Positions 39,866 to 53,464 of a stretch of 64,000 bases of DNA are shown piece after piece. Origin of the DNA: Synanceia verrucosa (taxonomy: Eukaryota; Chordata; Actinopteri; Perciformes; Synanceiidae); contig CM056550.1 in assembly GCA_029721515.1 (NCBI GenBank), positions 11,191,650 to 11,255,649 of the forward strand, in the 5' to 3' direction. How positions within the stretch are numbered: position 1 is the stretch's first letter; each line of letters starts with the position of its first letter. Under the pieces are notes generated by a model. The model made no database searches, was not told where the DNA came from, and saw only the letters and a program-made list of their open reading frames with translations. The translations under genes and the position numbers were made by a program.

Positions 39866-41173
39866 TTAGAAAAAGTCTGTCAGAACTTGTCTACGTGCAG
39901 AGATTTCCAGAATTGATGAGTGGGTCGAATAGCATACTATATTTATCGTTCTCTGTAAAGGGTTTCTAAACCGAACCTCTAATCTGACATTGCCGTTTTT
40001 TATAAGAGATACATAGTGCCGCATTCTTAGTCGGAGATAAATTAAAACAAAACAGACTATAACCTCTACAAAACTCATCACGGGTTATGGCTAAGGCCTG
40101 ATTTTTAAGATACTTTCCCGTTGTTGAATACAATTGATGATATTCTCTAATGGCATTATTTCTGGCAAAATTAGGTTGAAAAGATTTTGATGGGTATGAT
40201 TGTCCGTCGGCATATAAACATAAAAATTCTAAATCACAATGTTGGAAGTTAAATGGAGTTCACGGGCATAACTGCCTGTAAATGCTTCATGATCCACAAA
40301 TCCTAAAACAATAAATTTAGGTATTTGTCCCAAGAATATGTTTTCTTGATTACAAACACGCGTACCTGCTGGAATACTAAAATTCTTGAGACAGACTCTG
40401 TCAATGGGGTATTTCACGTTAGTGTGCATTAATGCTTTAGCATGAGCTATTTTAACCGCAGGAGATACTGTAACTTTTTTTACAAACAGACTCGCCGACA
40501 AAATATTGACACGAAAGTCGTCTACAGTATTGCGCATTAAACAGAATTCGTTTTTAGCTCTTGTGAATCTGATCTTTAGATCCACACCGTTTATCATTAG
40601 TTTGTCTTGAAAAAACAAATCAGAGTGCACAGGAGCGATGAGCTCAACCACGCGACCACCGTCGGTATACCCCATCCTCTTGGTAAGTCCTTCATTATCA
40701 CCCCCTGCTGTAACGTCTTCCATATGCCCCACTGTGTCCATACAAAATAATCCAGACCCAAACTGTGTTTCCAGAGTGTCCTTGCCATAATTTAGAAGAC
40801 TCTCTATAATACATCGATAAGGATATGTGTTTGATGATTGTGTTATGAGTCTATCTCCCAGAGAAATGTCGACTTGTGAAAATATTGTGCAGCCGGGGTA
40901 GTTAATAAAACCCACTTCATCTCCTTGAGCAAGATTTCCTCCATTCCCCTTGGTAATCTTGACGCGTGTATAAAGATAGGTGTTGTTTAAATCCAGATAG
41001 TCTTCGCTGCTTGCTGAAATAAAAAATTCCAGTGGTGCCGAATCCGAAATTGCTGTAAGCGGCGGTATTTCAACATAGAAACTTTTCTCAATACTTGTTT
41101 GCGTTAAAGGCACCAGAAACAGGTCCAATTCCGATTTCACACATTCCTTCGACATATTGTGTACCAAAGCCAT
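39866..41173 (-). pseudogene. Major capsid protein, frameshifted (second copy)
   Basis: Open from 41,173 to about 40,255, including the point where the first copy breaks. It is then shifted near 40,254 and again near 40,015-40,030. The last part, to 39,866, matches the C-terminus of the first copy. Confidence 0.88.
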
Positions 41174-41212
41174 TCTTGCTAGAATATATCCTTGGTTCTT
41201 GTCTTGCGACGT

Positions 41213-41632
41213 TTAGTCTGCTTCCTCCGTGTTGCTCGTGTATTTTTCTTTGCCTTGAGTGCAGCGTTTCTTATTTAAAATTCGGCGGCGCTTTCTTGGC
41301 TGGGAACTCCCCCTTTGGCCAGGAGGTCGTTTCATTGGATGACGTGACAATGCCATTATCCCTGAGCCTTCTTGTTGTCCACTGCTACGGTTCACAACAT
41401 TGGTAATAACGTCTGAAACAATATTTTTAGCGGCTGTCTTTAGGTGCGGTGCAGCGACCGTAAAACCTTTCTTGAGCAAAGGAAAAGCTAGTCTGAATAA
41501 ACCACGAAAAATACCGCCAAGACCCGCTCCATACTGAGAGCTGAGACCACTGTATCCCGGCAAATCCCCACCGGCTTGCGCTGTGTAGTATGCCTCGTAT
41601 TTGTCCATGTTACTGACGTATGGTTGATGCAT
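41213..41632 (-). CDS. Core-like (pVI/pX-like) protein, longer version (second copy)
   Basis: 139 aa. It shares its first 90 residues with 23,723-24,022, then continues into a strongly basic tail (KRPPGQRGSSQPRKRRRIL). A basic tail suits a DNA-condensing or nuclear virion protein. The last 20 residues may be affected by further indels, since the two copies differ at several points in 41,205-41,290. Confidence 0.6.
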   Translation of the reverse strand: MHQPYVSNMDKYEAYYTAQAGGDLPGYSGLSSQYGAGLGGIFRGLFRLAFPLLKKGFTVAAPHLKTAAKNIVSDVITNVVNRSSGQQEGSGIMALSRHPMKRPPGQRGSSQPRKRRRILNKKRCTQGKEKYTSNTEEAD

Positions 41633-41644
41633 GGTCGTTGCTTG

Positions 41645-42463
41645 ATTAAAAGTGATGTTTGACCGGTCGGAAGTGGAGTTTTATTATTGTTTTACCATAT
41701 GTAAAGGAATATGCTGGTTCTGATCCGACTTGGCGATATCTCAATACTGTCAATGTGTGTTTTACAGAGCCTGTGGTAGTGTGGTTTGTCGAGCGTTCTT
41801 GTAACCATTTGATTGTTTACCCCAGCAATAGGCACGATTCTTAAAAAGTGCGTAGCTGTCCCCTACAGCTTGATAGTCAACAATGTCTGTATAGACAAAA
41901 ATATTGTACATACCCACGTCTACATCTGCGGGATATGGTGCAGTGTAAAGTTCTGGAGGTATTTCATCATCAGTTAATATAGTATCCTCAGCAGTTTCAA
42001 AGTCTTCTCCGGGTGTAAATCCCAACATCTGAGCAAGTTTTCCTTGAAATCTAAACTGAATATTTCTTATCGGTGAAACAACTACTCTATTTTGGATGAT
42101 GTCATACTGAAGCTCGATGTATTCCATACCGTTAGCGGCCAAACATTTATTTATCTCCGTTGTTATCTGATACATAGTTGTGTAGAATCCAGGGGTCACT
42201 GATAAACGGATCTTCTTCTTGGTATTTTTGTCAAACACTACAAATTCTGCATCTTTTGGTGCAAAGTTTGTCCATGTTTTAGGATATTGAATTTCTATTA
42301 ATCCCACTTCATAAAGACTGTTAAGCTGTAAAGGCCGAGGCAACTTTGTTCTAAAGTTAGCTATTGTATTGTTGGGGTATGCCATTGTAGATGAATTGCT
42401 AGGTAATGTCATAAAAAAACTCTCTCCGTCCATGGCTGAGCGGCGTCTCAGTGTGTTGCACAT
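41645..42463 (-). pseudogene. Penton-like minor capsid protein, frameshifted (second copy)
   Basis: Identical to the first copy for about 205 residues, then shifted near 41,850. More one-base differences lie near 41,733 and 41,705. Confidence 0.85.
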
Positions 42464-42471
42464 TTAAAACT

Positions 42472-43570
42472 TGCTATGCCAACTGAATGATCTGTTTCTC
42501 TGAAATCCACGAGTTAAATTTATCAGGCCATCCAACCCATTTAACCAACACCATATTCCTTCCCTGCCTTTTCTTCATCGATAAGACCTTTTCTATTTTA
42601 AAAGTTTGGTTTTTATCAACAATGATTTTTTGCAGCTCTGCTTCATAAAAGGTCCGTCTAATATTTCTCCGTCAAAATCTTTTAACGTGTAAACCGGGGT
42701 CTTAGCTGTACACATTCCACCACAGTAAAATATTCATCGGTATAATTCTGTTTATAGCCTTTTGTAAAGAACCTCTCAATTTTGAAATTCTCACTGCATC
42801 GCCCGACTTTAAATTTAAAATCAATCTTGCTGTTGTCCTTTTGTTGATATAGGTTGTTAAAAACAACATGCTCGTTGTCTTTTGTTACCTCAGACGGTCT
42901 TGTTTTAATACTGCGATGATAACATTGGTTATATGAACTGACCAGGTCTTGCAAAATGTCTACATAACGTTTGGAATTATTGGCTGTTAAATACGTCCAC
43001 ATCCTAGTTTTCAGAGTCCTGTTAAAACGTTCAACAATGCATGCCTTAGTTTCGTTGGCTGTCGTAAAGTGTATGATGTTTTGTTTTTTGACTAATGTCT
43101 GAAAGTCTCTGTTTAAGAATTCCTTTCCTTTGTCCGTCTGTAATTTCCGAGGTACCCTACCTTCGTCTAGGATGTCTTTAAAAGCATCTGTAACGCTTCT
43201 ACCGCTTTTGTTTTTCAGACACCGTACCCACGCATATTTTGAAAAAATATCAATACAGGTTAATAAGTAGCGCACACCGTCATTTTCTGTGGAATAAGAT
43301 GACATGTCCACCAGATCCGCTTGGAACTGCCAATCTATGTTGTTTACTAAAACTGTTTCTCTTAAAATGCACAGGAGCAGTTTTGTGAAGAGTGTAAACC
43401 TCTTGTTTTAAAAGCCAATTTTCTACATCAGAGTCTGTACAACAAACGACGGTATTTTCAAACACTGCTTGTTTCAGTCTTTGTATACCTCCATATCCTC
43501 CAGCATTTTTGGGGTCGTAGTACATCTTTTTCATTACCTCCTCCATCACTGCCGTCATAAGAATGAACAC
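42472..43570 (-). pseudogene. Integrase, frameshifted (second copy)
   Basis: It shares the frameshift near 43,345 with the first copy. Private breaks lie in the C-terminal part near 42,803, 42,770, 42,703 and 42,655, ahead of or within the region leading to the chromodomain. Confidence 0.88.
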
Positions 43571-43801
43571 TCATTGTCTGCGTTTAGATATTTATTTTGA
43601 CACAGTATGTTCTCATTGAACAAGAAATCGATACATTTAACATATTTCAAAAATCCTAAAAACCTGTGTAACAAATTCACACGGCAAAGTTTTCATCTCA
43701 TACACAACATACCGCATCTTTACATAGTTTGCGCAAGATATTTTTACCAATTTTAAAGCCAATTTCCGCTCCAAATCTTCAGAGATTTTTGAATTACAGC
43801 G

Positions 43802-44410
43802 TCAAGTTTTTTGTTTCCTCTTACCAGCTGTTTCAGTTGTGTAATGAGAAACTGTGTTGTCAACCACTTCTTCACTTCGCTCGTTAGCCGTAGTATACGA
43901 TATGAGACTGAGGCTAAATAACACAAACGATTGCGCAGTCGCATAATTCTCATTAAAAACACCCCTTTTAATTTCTTCCATGTGACCTTCAAGATAATGT
44001 AGGGGGAGAAAATCAACACATGAGTGATTTTGATCATGATACATTCCATTCTGATATTTACAGGTTATACAGTTTTTCATAGCTATTTGTTGTAGAAATT
44101 TGTATAGATAATAACCTACTGTTACCTCTATCGTCTCGTGAACAGTAGGTTCTGGTGTTAGATGTTTTTTAAAGTAGTCGGGAATCTCTTCACTGTCCAA
44201 AGTATCCAAACTGTCCAGACTGTGCTGTGTTTGATTGTCTCCATCCTCCACGTAGTCATCTTCACAAGATCCTAAAAATGTCAGGTTTCTTTGACCCAAC
44301 TCAGCGCCGAAGCCGTACACCCATAAATTGTCCGTATCATCAGCATAGCGGCGATTTGTAACCCCATTAGATTCTTCCGTATTGGATGAAACAACATCTG
44401 TACAAAGCAC
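43802..44410 (-). CDS. CxxC...HxC accessory protein (second copy)
   Basis: 202 codons like 26,198-26,806, with a few substitutions near 44,342-44,349. Motif and splice acceptor-like context are conserved, and again there is no N-terminal ATG. Confidence 0.6.
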   Translation of the reverse strand: MLCTDVVSSNTEESNGVTNRRYADDTDNLWVYGFGAELGQRNLTFLGSCEDDYVEDGDNQTQHSLDSLDTLDSEEIPDYFKKHLTPEPTVHETIEVTVGYYLYKFLQQIAMKNCITCKYQNGMYHDQNHSCVDFLPLHYLEGHMEEIKRGVFNENYATAQSFVLFSLSLISYTTANERSEEVVDNTVSHYTTETAGKRKQKT

Positions 44411-44463
44411 ATGTCATGTATTAGATCAAACAGAGCTCTATTTTTTATGTCCCACACATCAAC

Positions 44464-45141
44464 TTAATTGTCTTCATTTTCGAAAATCTTCCTTTTGAGA
44501 TCCTCATAGCACTTGTAGACTTTGTACCATCTGAACAATTTATCAATGTGTGTGAAAACATCTAACGTTTCCTCCCATTTATCCAATCGAATTAAAAAAC
44601 CATTGGTGAACCATGTTTCCCCTTCTTCAGATGTGATGGGATAGTGTTTGTCTTCATCGCGATTGCCGTTTCGGGCTTCGCGAATAACTCCATTGTTCGT
44701 ACATTGTCTGAAAAATATGTACGATTCAGGATCGAAGACTTCCAAGTCTGTCTCAATGCGATAGGTCACTCCATCCTCTGACCCACTCCACTGGTTTACA
44801 TACACATCTTTTGCATGAAGTAAATCATTACAAATTTGATTTCTGAAATAGCTCCAGTCCTTGGCAGGAAATCAGATATGGGGAGTCACTCCTTGCACAA
44901 ACATTTCATCACGCTCTCTTGTGTAGAGATAAACAACCCCTTGGTCAAACAAGTACCCCGAAACCCTAGAGTCATACATATCCCACTCGTACACGGGAGA
45001 CCATGCTTTTTGATCCAGGAAATCAGCCAAATGCAAAGGCACAGATCTTTTCTTTTTAGGGGCCATGAGCAGCTGAGCATCCACAATATTTATGCGACGT
45101 TTTGGAGTTGAAGTGTCAGAACGGATACCTGTGTCAGCCAT
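44464..45141 (-). pseudogene. Outermost right-arm gene with in-frame TGA (second copy)
   Basis: Same two same-frame parts as 26,860-27,537, with the same TGA at 44,872-44,874. Differences upstream of the MADTG start (near 45,190-45,235) change only the unlikely N-terminal extension. Confidence 0.58.
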
Positions 45142-45343
45142 CTTGTGTGTAGAGCGTAAAAGCAGAAGATCCTCGGGACGAATTTTCGGGGTGAATAAAA
45201 ATACCGTCTTGCTGTTTACGGAGAGGCAGCCGTCAACATCCACCGATGTTGTCGGGGTATCAGATGAAGCATTCCATGCTTACTCGTACTTGTAGGTCAG
45301 AAAAGACACACCCCCCCCGGTGTCGTCATCATAAGGGAGGATT

Positions 45344-45704
45344 CATCCTTCCCGCCATGATTTGTTAGGTATTACATCACTTATTTCAAACACATCAAAA
45401 GACACGTGTCACTTCCGCCTCAGACCTTTCTGTTTATGTCACAACAAATAATGCTTATGCTAGCACAAAGTCATCTCACTCACACACACACACAGACCCC
45501 AACAAAACAGTAACCCTTTCATGTGGCCATTTGTCACACACACACACACACACACACAGGCACATGCACACACACACACACAGGCACAAACCCCTCCCTT
45601 CCTTCCTTCCTTCCCCCCTCCCCATCCCCCCCCCCAATAACTTCCGGTCAGATCAAACATTTCGTGCACTTGCACGTGAAAATAAGTGTACCTTATATAC
45701 TACT
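45344..45704 (-). repeat. Right terminal inverted repeat (second copy)
   Basis: 361 bp, matching 27,736-28,096 except for the length of C-, CA- and other simple runs. Confidence 0.88.
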
Positions 45705-48520
45705 AAGATGTGCACATGTATGTACACATACACATGTTGTTAATGTTATCGTTATTTAACTGCGCGGATGTTTTCAAAGCTGACTTAAGTCTGAAGTTAA
45801 GCACATATTACTATTCCTTCTGGGGTGGGGGGCCCCAAGATTCTGAGAGCATTCATGGCAGGCTATGTTTTGTCCAAAACATACATAAATGATGTAAAAT
45901 GATAAAAAAAATACCAAAAAATCCATCCCAAAATCCTAAGCAACGTGCTTATTAGTATCCAGGATGAGGGTTTATTTTTTTTTCTTCTTCTTTTTCTTCT
46001 TATAGACGCATTTTCGTCAATTAATGCAGCCCGAACCGTAAGGTGCACCCAGACATGACATATCAAAACATGCGTTTCGATTGCGCCACGGCTGCTATTA
46101 CTGTTCTCTGTCAAAACCGTTAACATGGTGACGCTAGACCCCAAAAACCACCGAAAAAAGTCCCTTAGGAATGAATGGGGAAAGGGTCGGATTTCTTTTT
46201 TCTTTTCTTTTTTTTTATACGAGAGGTGATTTGACAGGTCAGCTTATAATCCGTGGCAGAGTGTGACTGGATGTTGGTGTGTGTATGTGTGTCAGGTGGG
46301 GGATCCACATAGACACAAATATAGAGATGAGATGATGATATGATACAGGCTTCTGATTGCCCATTACCAAAGATACAAAGAGTGGATGACATCGTTGATC
46401 ACACACACACAGACAGGAAGCTTAAGCTCAGGCTGTTTCTTTCAAAATAAAAGTCTGTTTTCAAAATAAGAGTAAATAAAAGTAACTGTTTCCTCACAGG
46501 TAGCTGTGGCCAGAGCAGTGGATTAAACAGAGTGGCGACACTCCCAGAGGCATACGCTGTGCAGCCCGGCGGACCCCACTCCCAGGTTATGGAACTATCA
46601 ATATTTACAACGTGGCCGTCTGTCATGTCGGACGCCGTTCACTTCTATGGCCACAAGGCAAGCACTCACGGAGGTAAAATGATAAAATATCAACCAGTTT
46701 AATGGCAATACGTGTGTTATTGATATCGAGGGGACCCCTTTATATGTAAAAATGTATGTCCCAAATGTAATTACATTTTTTTTAGTCAGGAATTGGGATT
46801 GATTTTTTTTATTTTTTATTTTATTTTTTTTATATTTTTATGATAATAGCTGCCTGCATTTGACATATGACTTTATTATATGTGTTTATATGTAATGTTT
46901 TGTATGTATCTGTGATTGTTCAATAGCATTGGTGGTAACAGTCAACTCTCACTCTATTGACATTAAATCATACATTATACATGCATACACGTTATTGATG
47001 ACAAACACGTCTGGTTTTACAATATCAGTTTATTTTGAGCCTTCTCATAATTTTTGATTTTTTTTCTTGTTTTCACACACACACACACACACACACGGTT
47101 GTGACATTCATTTAAATTGCCCACATAAAATCTCTGAATGAAAACCATAATTTATCATCATTGTCCAATCAGAAAGTGTTCGAGAATTGCCTTATGTTGC
47201 TAAATAAGAGATCACTTTGCATCAGGTTACGATATAGTTCCTTATTCTACAGTTAGTGAAGCTAGGAAAGTTTTCCCTCCAAAAACACAACCAGACAAAC
47301 TTGTCAAATTTCACTTTTATTTGTCATACAGACACTCAATATACGCAAGTGACTTTGACGTGTACACAGTAATCTAATAAGAGAATGTTGACTTATTACG
47401 GTTAATTTTAATATTTACCTCTTAAATGTGCACTCACTGCAGTCTGTCCCGTTGAAGAGCATGGACAGTGCAGGCTACGCTTGGAACTATTGAGGGGTAC
47501 ATGAACCACGTGACCGCTCCGGCGGCGAGATCTGAAGTTGTCGCCACTCTGTTTAATCCACTGCTCTGGCTGTGGCTATGACTTTCCTTTCAAAATAAAA
47601 GCCACAAACTCTGATTTAATCTTCACAGGAAACAAGGTGTGTTTGTTTGCAACACCAACCTGGGACAGGCACGCACGTAGTGCATGTTTCAGTGCAGGAG
47701 AGGGTCAGCATGCATAAGACGTGGCCGTGTAGTCAGGATTTTTTTTTCTAGTTATTATTATTATTATTATTAGATGTGTTAATATCACAGATTGACAGTA
47801 CAGGTTAGGTTGGCACGGGTTACCACGGTTACACTTCTCCAATCCAACCGACAAGAGGTTGCATCACTTCTGCACTAAGCAGTGCATCGGAAAAGATGCA
47901 TACTACATTTATTCACTCAAAAGCATGTTGAACGATAGTACACATATTGAGTATGTATTTTTGAGTATTTTGGATTCCCTACCACTGAGTTTGTACAGTC
48001 ACGTGACAAATCTACAGCAAGCGAAGGAGGTTACAATTCAGTGAAAAAGGTGAAGAGAACCTGGTGTGCTTTGTGTTCGCAATGCACAGATTAGGCGAAT
48101 ATGGAGACAGAATTGTCTCAAAAAGATTAATAGAAATAAAAGATGATTATATATAAATATACATACATTTATAAATATCCAAATACAAAATGCAAATGTA
48201 AAAACATATAAATAAATAAACAAAGTTGTATAAATACACATGCATTTGTAAATATATTTTCGAGATTTGGAAGTAAATATGCTTTACTTTGTATGTGGAG
48301 TCTGCATTTGTGGATCTCTTTTTTGCTTTTCTCTCGATGACATAATTTTGAGACATTCCTACCACAAATCATGATTAATAAATAAATACCACTGAATTTG
48401 AATACAAATACACCCTCCACTGAACAACCAGCAGATGGCAGTGTTGTGCAGCTCATGTACAGTCATGGTACCAATTTCTGGTCCAGTGGGCAACACCAGG
48501 GTCTGTACCTCTGTAAACAC
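45705..48520. other. Second copy of the 28.1-30.98 kb flank
   Basis: Same non-coding content as 28,097-30,980, including the 32-bp inverted repeat pair bounding a ~1 kb segment. It lacks a short stretch near 47,733 that the first copy has at 30,141-30,194. No gene seen. Confidence 0.6.
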
Positions 48521-48863
48521 CTTAAATATGAGCTTTTGGTGTCAATGGATAGTTTAAATAAAGTTTTAATACATCAGGATGTTCACTGACTGAATTATGG
48601 TACAATATATGGTGACAATAACACATGTGGGGCGTGGCTACCTTGTGATTGACAGGTTTTGAGACAATTCTATCTCCATAGACGAACCGTACTGAGACCA
48701 CCACAGTTCACTTCAAAGGGGTCTGAGTACGGTTGTTGTGTTCACATATGCACAAAAAATGATGAGTCATTGGTCTCAATTCGTTTGAAGGGCTGAAAGG
48801 GACCAAGTGTGAAAACACCCTTATTTACATGACATTACCTGGTTAATTAAACACATAAACCAT

Positions 48864-48937
48864 CGTCCCTGGGTGAGCTCAAACCACCAACCTTTCCACT
48901 AACAGCCAAACACGCTGGCCGATTGTGCCACAGAGAT
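48864..48937 (-). pseudogene. tRNA-Asn(GTT)-like gene (second copy)
   Basis: 74 nt, the normal tRNA-Asn length, with GTT in the anticodon loop. The first acceptor base is A, pairing poorly, and the anticodon stem has mismatches. It is probably a pseudogene. Confidence 0.75.
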
Positions 48938-49124
48938 CTCAGTTACAAGTGTTAGCATGCTAGCATTAGCTCAGACAGTAAACACTACACAATAGCCTGT
49001 TAGTTGTTGTTACTAATGATGGACTTAAACATACTTCAGATAGTAAACAAAGTTTCCTGCCTTCATTCAGTATATATAGTCCACATCTGAGCTGACCTCA
49101 CCTGGTCCACACACCTCTCACCAA

Positions 49125-49364
49125 GTGGAGAAGACCCAACAGAGACTTCACTTCCTCAGGAAGATAAAACAAGCTGTCCTCCCTCAAAACCTGCTGATGA
49201 ACTTCTATCAGTCAATGACAGAGAGCCTCCTGATGTTCAGCTGCTCGGTGTGGTTCAGCAGCTGCACAGTGGAGGACAGAAGCAAACTCCAGCAGGTGGT
49301 GAGGGTGGTGGAGCGTGTGATCAGGACCACACTTCACTCAGACTGCTGTCTCTGTGAAATCTGA
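49125..49364 (+). pseudogene. LINE reverse transcriptase C-terminal remnant
   Basis: 79 codons open, including QQRLHFLRKIKQAVLPQNLL and FSCSVWFSSC. Same element as at 31,587-31,825 and, inverted, 2,432-2,670. There are no RT catalytic motifs. Confidence 0.65.
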
Positions 49365-49439
49365 CTCTGAACCTGGTGCAGGTGTTCAGCAACATTCTAG
49401 AAATCATGATGTCATCATGTATGTAGCATATCAATGAGC

Positions 49440-52400
49440 ATAAATAATGAACTTAACTCTTTTCATTTCTGAGTGTCTCCCCAGGAAATCCATCTGACCT
49501 AAGTGCTTAAAGCTTAAGTTTTATGACTGGCAGAGTAAACAGATAAGACCAGTTCCTCCTCTCTGACCCAAGGAACTCCAGGACATACACCAGGAGGAGG
49601 AGTTTTATTGCCCCACATTCCTGCTTTAATTCTGCCAGACACATCCAAAGCTTAATGTGGCCTCTTCCTTTCTCCCTGCCTGGAACAGAACATTACATTA
49701 AAAATCTAATGGTTAACTATGCTTTCATGCCTTAGCTACTGTCATATAAGTATCACTGCTACAATGTCAAACATCAGTCTCCACATAGATCCTCTTCCTT
49801 TTCCTCCTTCTGATAAGGACTAAATGTGACATGTGGGATTGGTTGTGGATTAAGTCTACAGATACAATACAATGAGAGAGGGAGCTTTCACATAGAGAAA
49901 CTTCAATAAAGTAAAACACAGCAGTATTAACATTAAATAAGTGAAAAGAATATCATCTCAGTTAACTTGGTGGATGTGGAGGGACCAGTGGTCACACCCC
50001 ACTGGACCTTCAACAAAGATCATAAAAAGCCTCAGCTGGTCTGAGTGCTCTCTCTACTCTTCTTCAGTCCTTCAGTCAGTCAAGTTCTGGTCTTCATCCT
50101 CTCCACTACATCTCTGTTCTCCCTCTCCCACATGCTGGGAGGGGGAGGGAAACAATGATGACCCAGAGACAGAGACATGCTGTCCCACAGCAGGCCCAGC
50201 ACCTCATGGCATGAAGAGCAACCTCTCCAGAATCTTCAACCTGCTCCAGATATGACTGAAAGACTCTGAATGCTGCCTCTGAATGGCCTCCTCAGGACCC
50301 AGCACCTCATGGCATGAAGAATAGCCTATCCAGAACCTTCCAACTCTGCATCCTGCCTCAAGACCATCTTGTCTCCTCTCTCTACTCCTTTGACCTGAAA
50401 ATGTGAGCCAGCTCCTCTGCTCAGACACAGGCTGCAGAAAATGACTCCAGCCATCATGAAGAAACTTAAAAGAAGAAAAGATTGTCGACACGTTGGTGTG
50501 AATCCAGCCGACCTTCCCCACCAACAAAGAGGGGGGAAGAATTGAAGCAAGGGCACAGAGACTATGCTGAGAAGAGGAGAGACAGACAGAGAGAGACTGA
50601 GATGGAGCCATGTCAACCAGAGATGTTCAGAGACGACCAAAGATGTCCAGAGCTGTCCACAGATGTCCACCAATGCCCGAAAGAGCCACTGGTGAAGTTC
50701 AAGCCGATCGCCTGCAGAGATCCAGCAGATCCAGACAGAACCTGCAGCCACTCCTCACTCCCATCCATCCAGGAATGGTGATATACTGCATATACATCTT
50801 ACAGATATTAAAGAGTTTGATGATTAGATGCTAAATTAAATGGCCTGAATTTAGGGCTTAATCCAGCAAGCTGAATAATATTTGGTAAGATACCAATAGA
50901 ATACTGAACTTAAATTCAAACTAGAAAATTACTCACAGTCTTCTCTGATGCCTCTCAAACTCTCAACTGCTGAACACCACCAAACCTAAACCAAATTTTG
51001 GCAACAGCCTAATTCTTAATTTGATCTAGATAACCACCACTGAATTTAACTGATCACATTGAATTAATTAATCATTCATCCTTTAAACTTTTGTTTAATC
51101 ATTCATTCCATTTTGGTCACGATCAATCCCATGTTTTCACCATCAGTCTTCCTCTATTCTAGTTTTTATTTTCTATTTTATCATTTCTGTTAGTAACCTG
51201 GTCATTTAGTTTGTCAAACTAATAATTTATTATTAGTTATTTTCTTTTACAGTAGTAGTCTGGTTATAGTTTGTCAAATAAACATCTCATTTATAAAGAA
51301 CTTGGTTATTTGATTTGTGTGTGTATATAAAGTAATTGAATCACTGTACACTAGGTCAAGAACTCTGTAGCACCCTGAGATTAAGAGACTCTATTAATTA
51401 ATGTCAAATTCACAAGTTTTCCCTGTTTTAGCAAAACTGGGTGGCGCCTTGATAATTTCTACTGTTAAAGGCAATTTAATGGTTTATGATCAATAACTTA
51501 AAGATATTGTTCATAAATACATAATTTGATATTAATTAATGATTGACCAATCTGCTCTACACTATTTATGCTACACCCTGCTTGCTCCTCTCCTTTGCCA
51601 ATGTGTGCTGAACATTTCTCCACATTTGACGTCAATAGCGGTGATGCCCCTACCTCCAGTAGAGGACACTGCCTTTGAGCCAGTCTCTCAAGGGAGTGTA
51701 GTTTTATGTGGTGTTTTTCTTTTCTGTTGTGTTGCATATTGATGCTGTTGCCGGGGGGTGAGCTAGTTTAGGCCATGCTTGACACAGACAGACCTACGTG
51801 AGGCTTGAACCAGAGGGAAGACGTTCCCGGGGTAGGGCCCTGGAGGCCATTTTCAGTCAAGCCAAGAACGTGGGGGTCGGCTGCTCAGGGCCCCTGTGCG
51901 GACCCCCAATGGATGTTGTCCTTGGGGGTCATAAGACTGTTATGAGTTACATAGCAGTGTTGACAGAGTTGCTGTCAGCGGGTGTGTATTAAGACTGTTA
52001 TGAGTTACATAACAGTGCTGACAGAGTTGCTGTCAGTGTGATTTCTGACCACTGCTGCTGGAAATTTTAATTGGAGACCTTTGGGGCAGAAGTAACATAC
52101 ATATTGAAGACTTTTCATTGTTTGTCAGTTTGTCTCAGTGTAAACTAACACAATGTGTCATGAATCGTCCAAAGCTCTGAGTAGTGGTGGATCGAAAGCT
52201 AATGTAATTTAATTCTCCAAATAGCAGAAGGAGAGGTCAACCTGTCATTGAAGTCATGTGGTATTACATATTTTTGCACACATACTGTACATCTGAGCAA
52301 ATAACACGTTTATACATGATATGAGACCTTGCATGCCTGTGTGGTCACAGGTAGATAGTCAGCTAGGTGGAGGGCGTCATGGTCGCAGGGTCACTTCACT

Positions 52401-52820
52401 GTAAGAAATGATTCTGTGCTCATGTAGATTTGAATTAATGTATTAGGTAAAATACTTTCAATATGATTGTGTTTTTGATTTTGAGACAACTATTTAACTA
52501 AATTTCAAATAAAATGCACCCATTGTAGTTGATAATAAAAAATAAAATATAAGGATTATATTTATAATATCCCAAATAGAGAGAACATTGAGTTGATTGA
52601 AATTAATATCAACAGGCAGATTTTAATTGAAATGTTTTTTTTTTTTTTAAATTATGTCCGCAATCCCCATCATGCCCCTGCCCCATATTACAGTATTTGC
52701 AGTTACTTTGTTAAGCTAGCTGATTCACCTTTGTAAATGCAGATATTACTTTGTGTTTTAATGCTCCTGTTTTGAACATGGCAGTTTATGGAGTTCATTG
52801 TCATGTTTTTGCTCTTTTAC
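49440..52820. repeat. Second copy of the uncharacterised repeat region 31.9-35.29 kb
   Basis: Collinear with 31.9-35.29 kb, with small indels and few substitutions. It contains the same 58-bp two-unit repeat (about 51,934-52,040). No supportable gene. Confidence 0.6.
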
Positions 52821-52822
52821 AG

Positions 52823-52941
52823 TTCCACCATCGGTGAGGTGGCTGTAATGTTTCTTGATCCAGGGACTGCAGGATGTCATGCAGCCTGGTCCCGTGCCGC
52901 GTCAGGCAGGTGCTGTTTGCCAGGGACAGATCAGATTTAAG
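52823..52941 (+). pseudogene. Paralogous orphan exon (second copy)
   Basis: Same as 35,289-35,407 with intact acceptor (CTCTTTTACAG) and donor (AAG|GTAAGA). Confidence 0.5.
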
Positions 52942-53464
52942 GTAAGATATACAGTAAGTTTAGGTTAAGGATAGATATCATAAAAGTCCTGTCTCGATAC
53001 CTGCATCAAAAAAGATGTCAGTCAGAGCCAAAAGTATTGGCAGAGTAATCAATTAGTCGATCGGCAACTATTTTGATAATTGATTCATTTTTCATTTTTT
53101 AAAGTGGTTCACTGGTTCCAGTATTTAGCCTAGCAAAGATCCTTTATGAACCATTGCTGGTGCTAGCTTCTGGTAGTTGTACAGTAAAGTGACAAGCATC
53201 ATTTTGTACCATAACCTTGGTCTACTTACCAGCTATTGGTCTGCTCTGATTGCAATTTGTTTGATTACTATGAAAATAAGAGCATAGTTAATATAGCTGA
53301 ATCATGATTAACAAATGCTTCATGCTATCAGTTAAGACATACTGTATCTATACAGCTACATGTAGACCATATCTTTTTTCATGTTTAGCTTTCATGTCAA
53401 TTTAGCTGTATAAACACAGATATAATAATTCTGTACATATATAATAGGAGGGTCAATTTCTCCT

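Larger units (their letters stand above)
37827..45704 (+). mobile_element. Second, partial Maverick copy (right 60%), probably duplicate assembly
   Basis: It begins inside the ATPase gene, at the base matching 20,211, and ends at the same ACTACT terminus (45,699-45,704). It matches the first copy almost base for base, with scattered one- or two-base indels and few substitutions. The PolB half and left repeat are absent because the sequence starts at the N gap. The right flank also matches the first copy, so this is not an independent insertion. Confidence 0.92.

Noticed and set aside
37827..45704. Second Maverick as evidence of recent tandem amplification
   Set aside because: It begins exactly at the N gap, shares the same right flank as the first copy and differs mainly by one-base indels; an assembly overlap explains it better.
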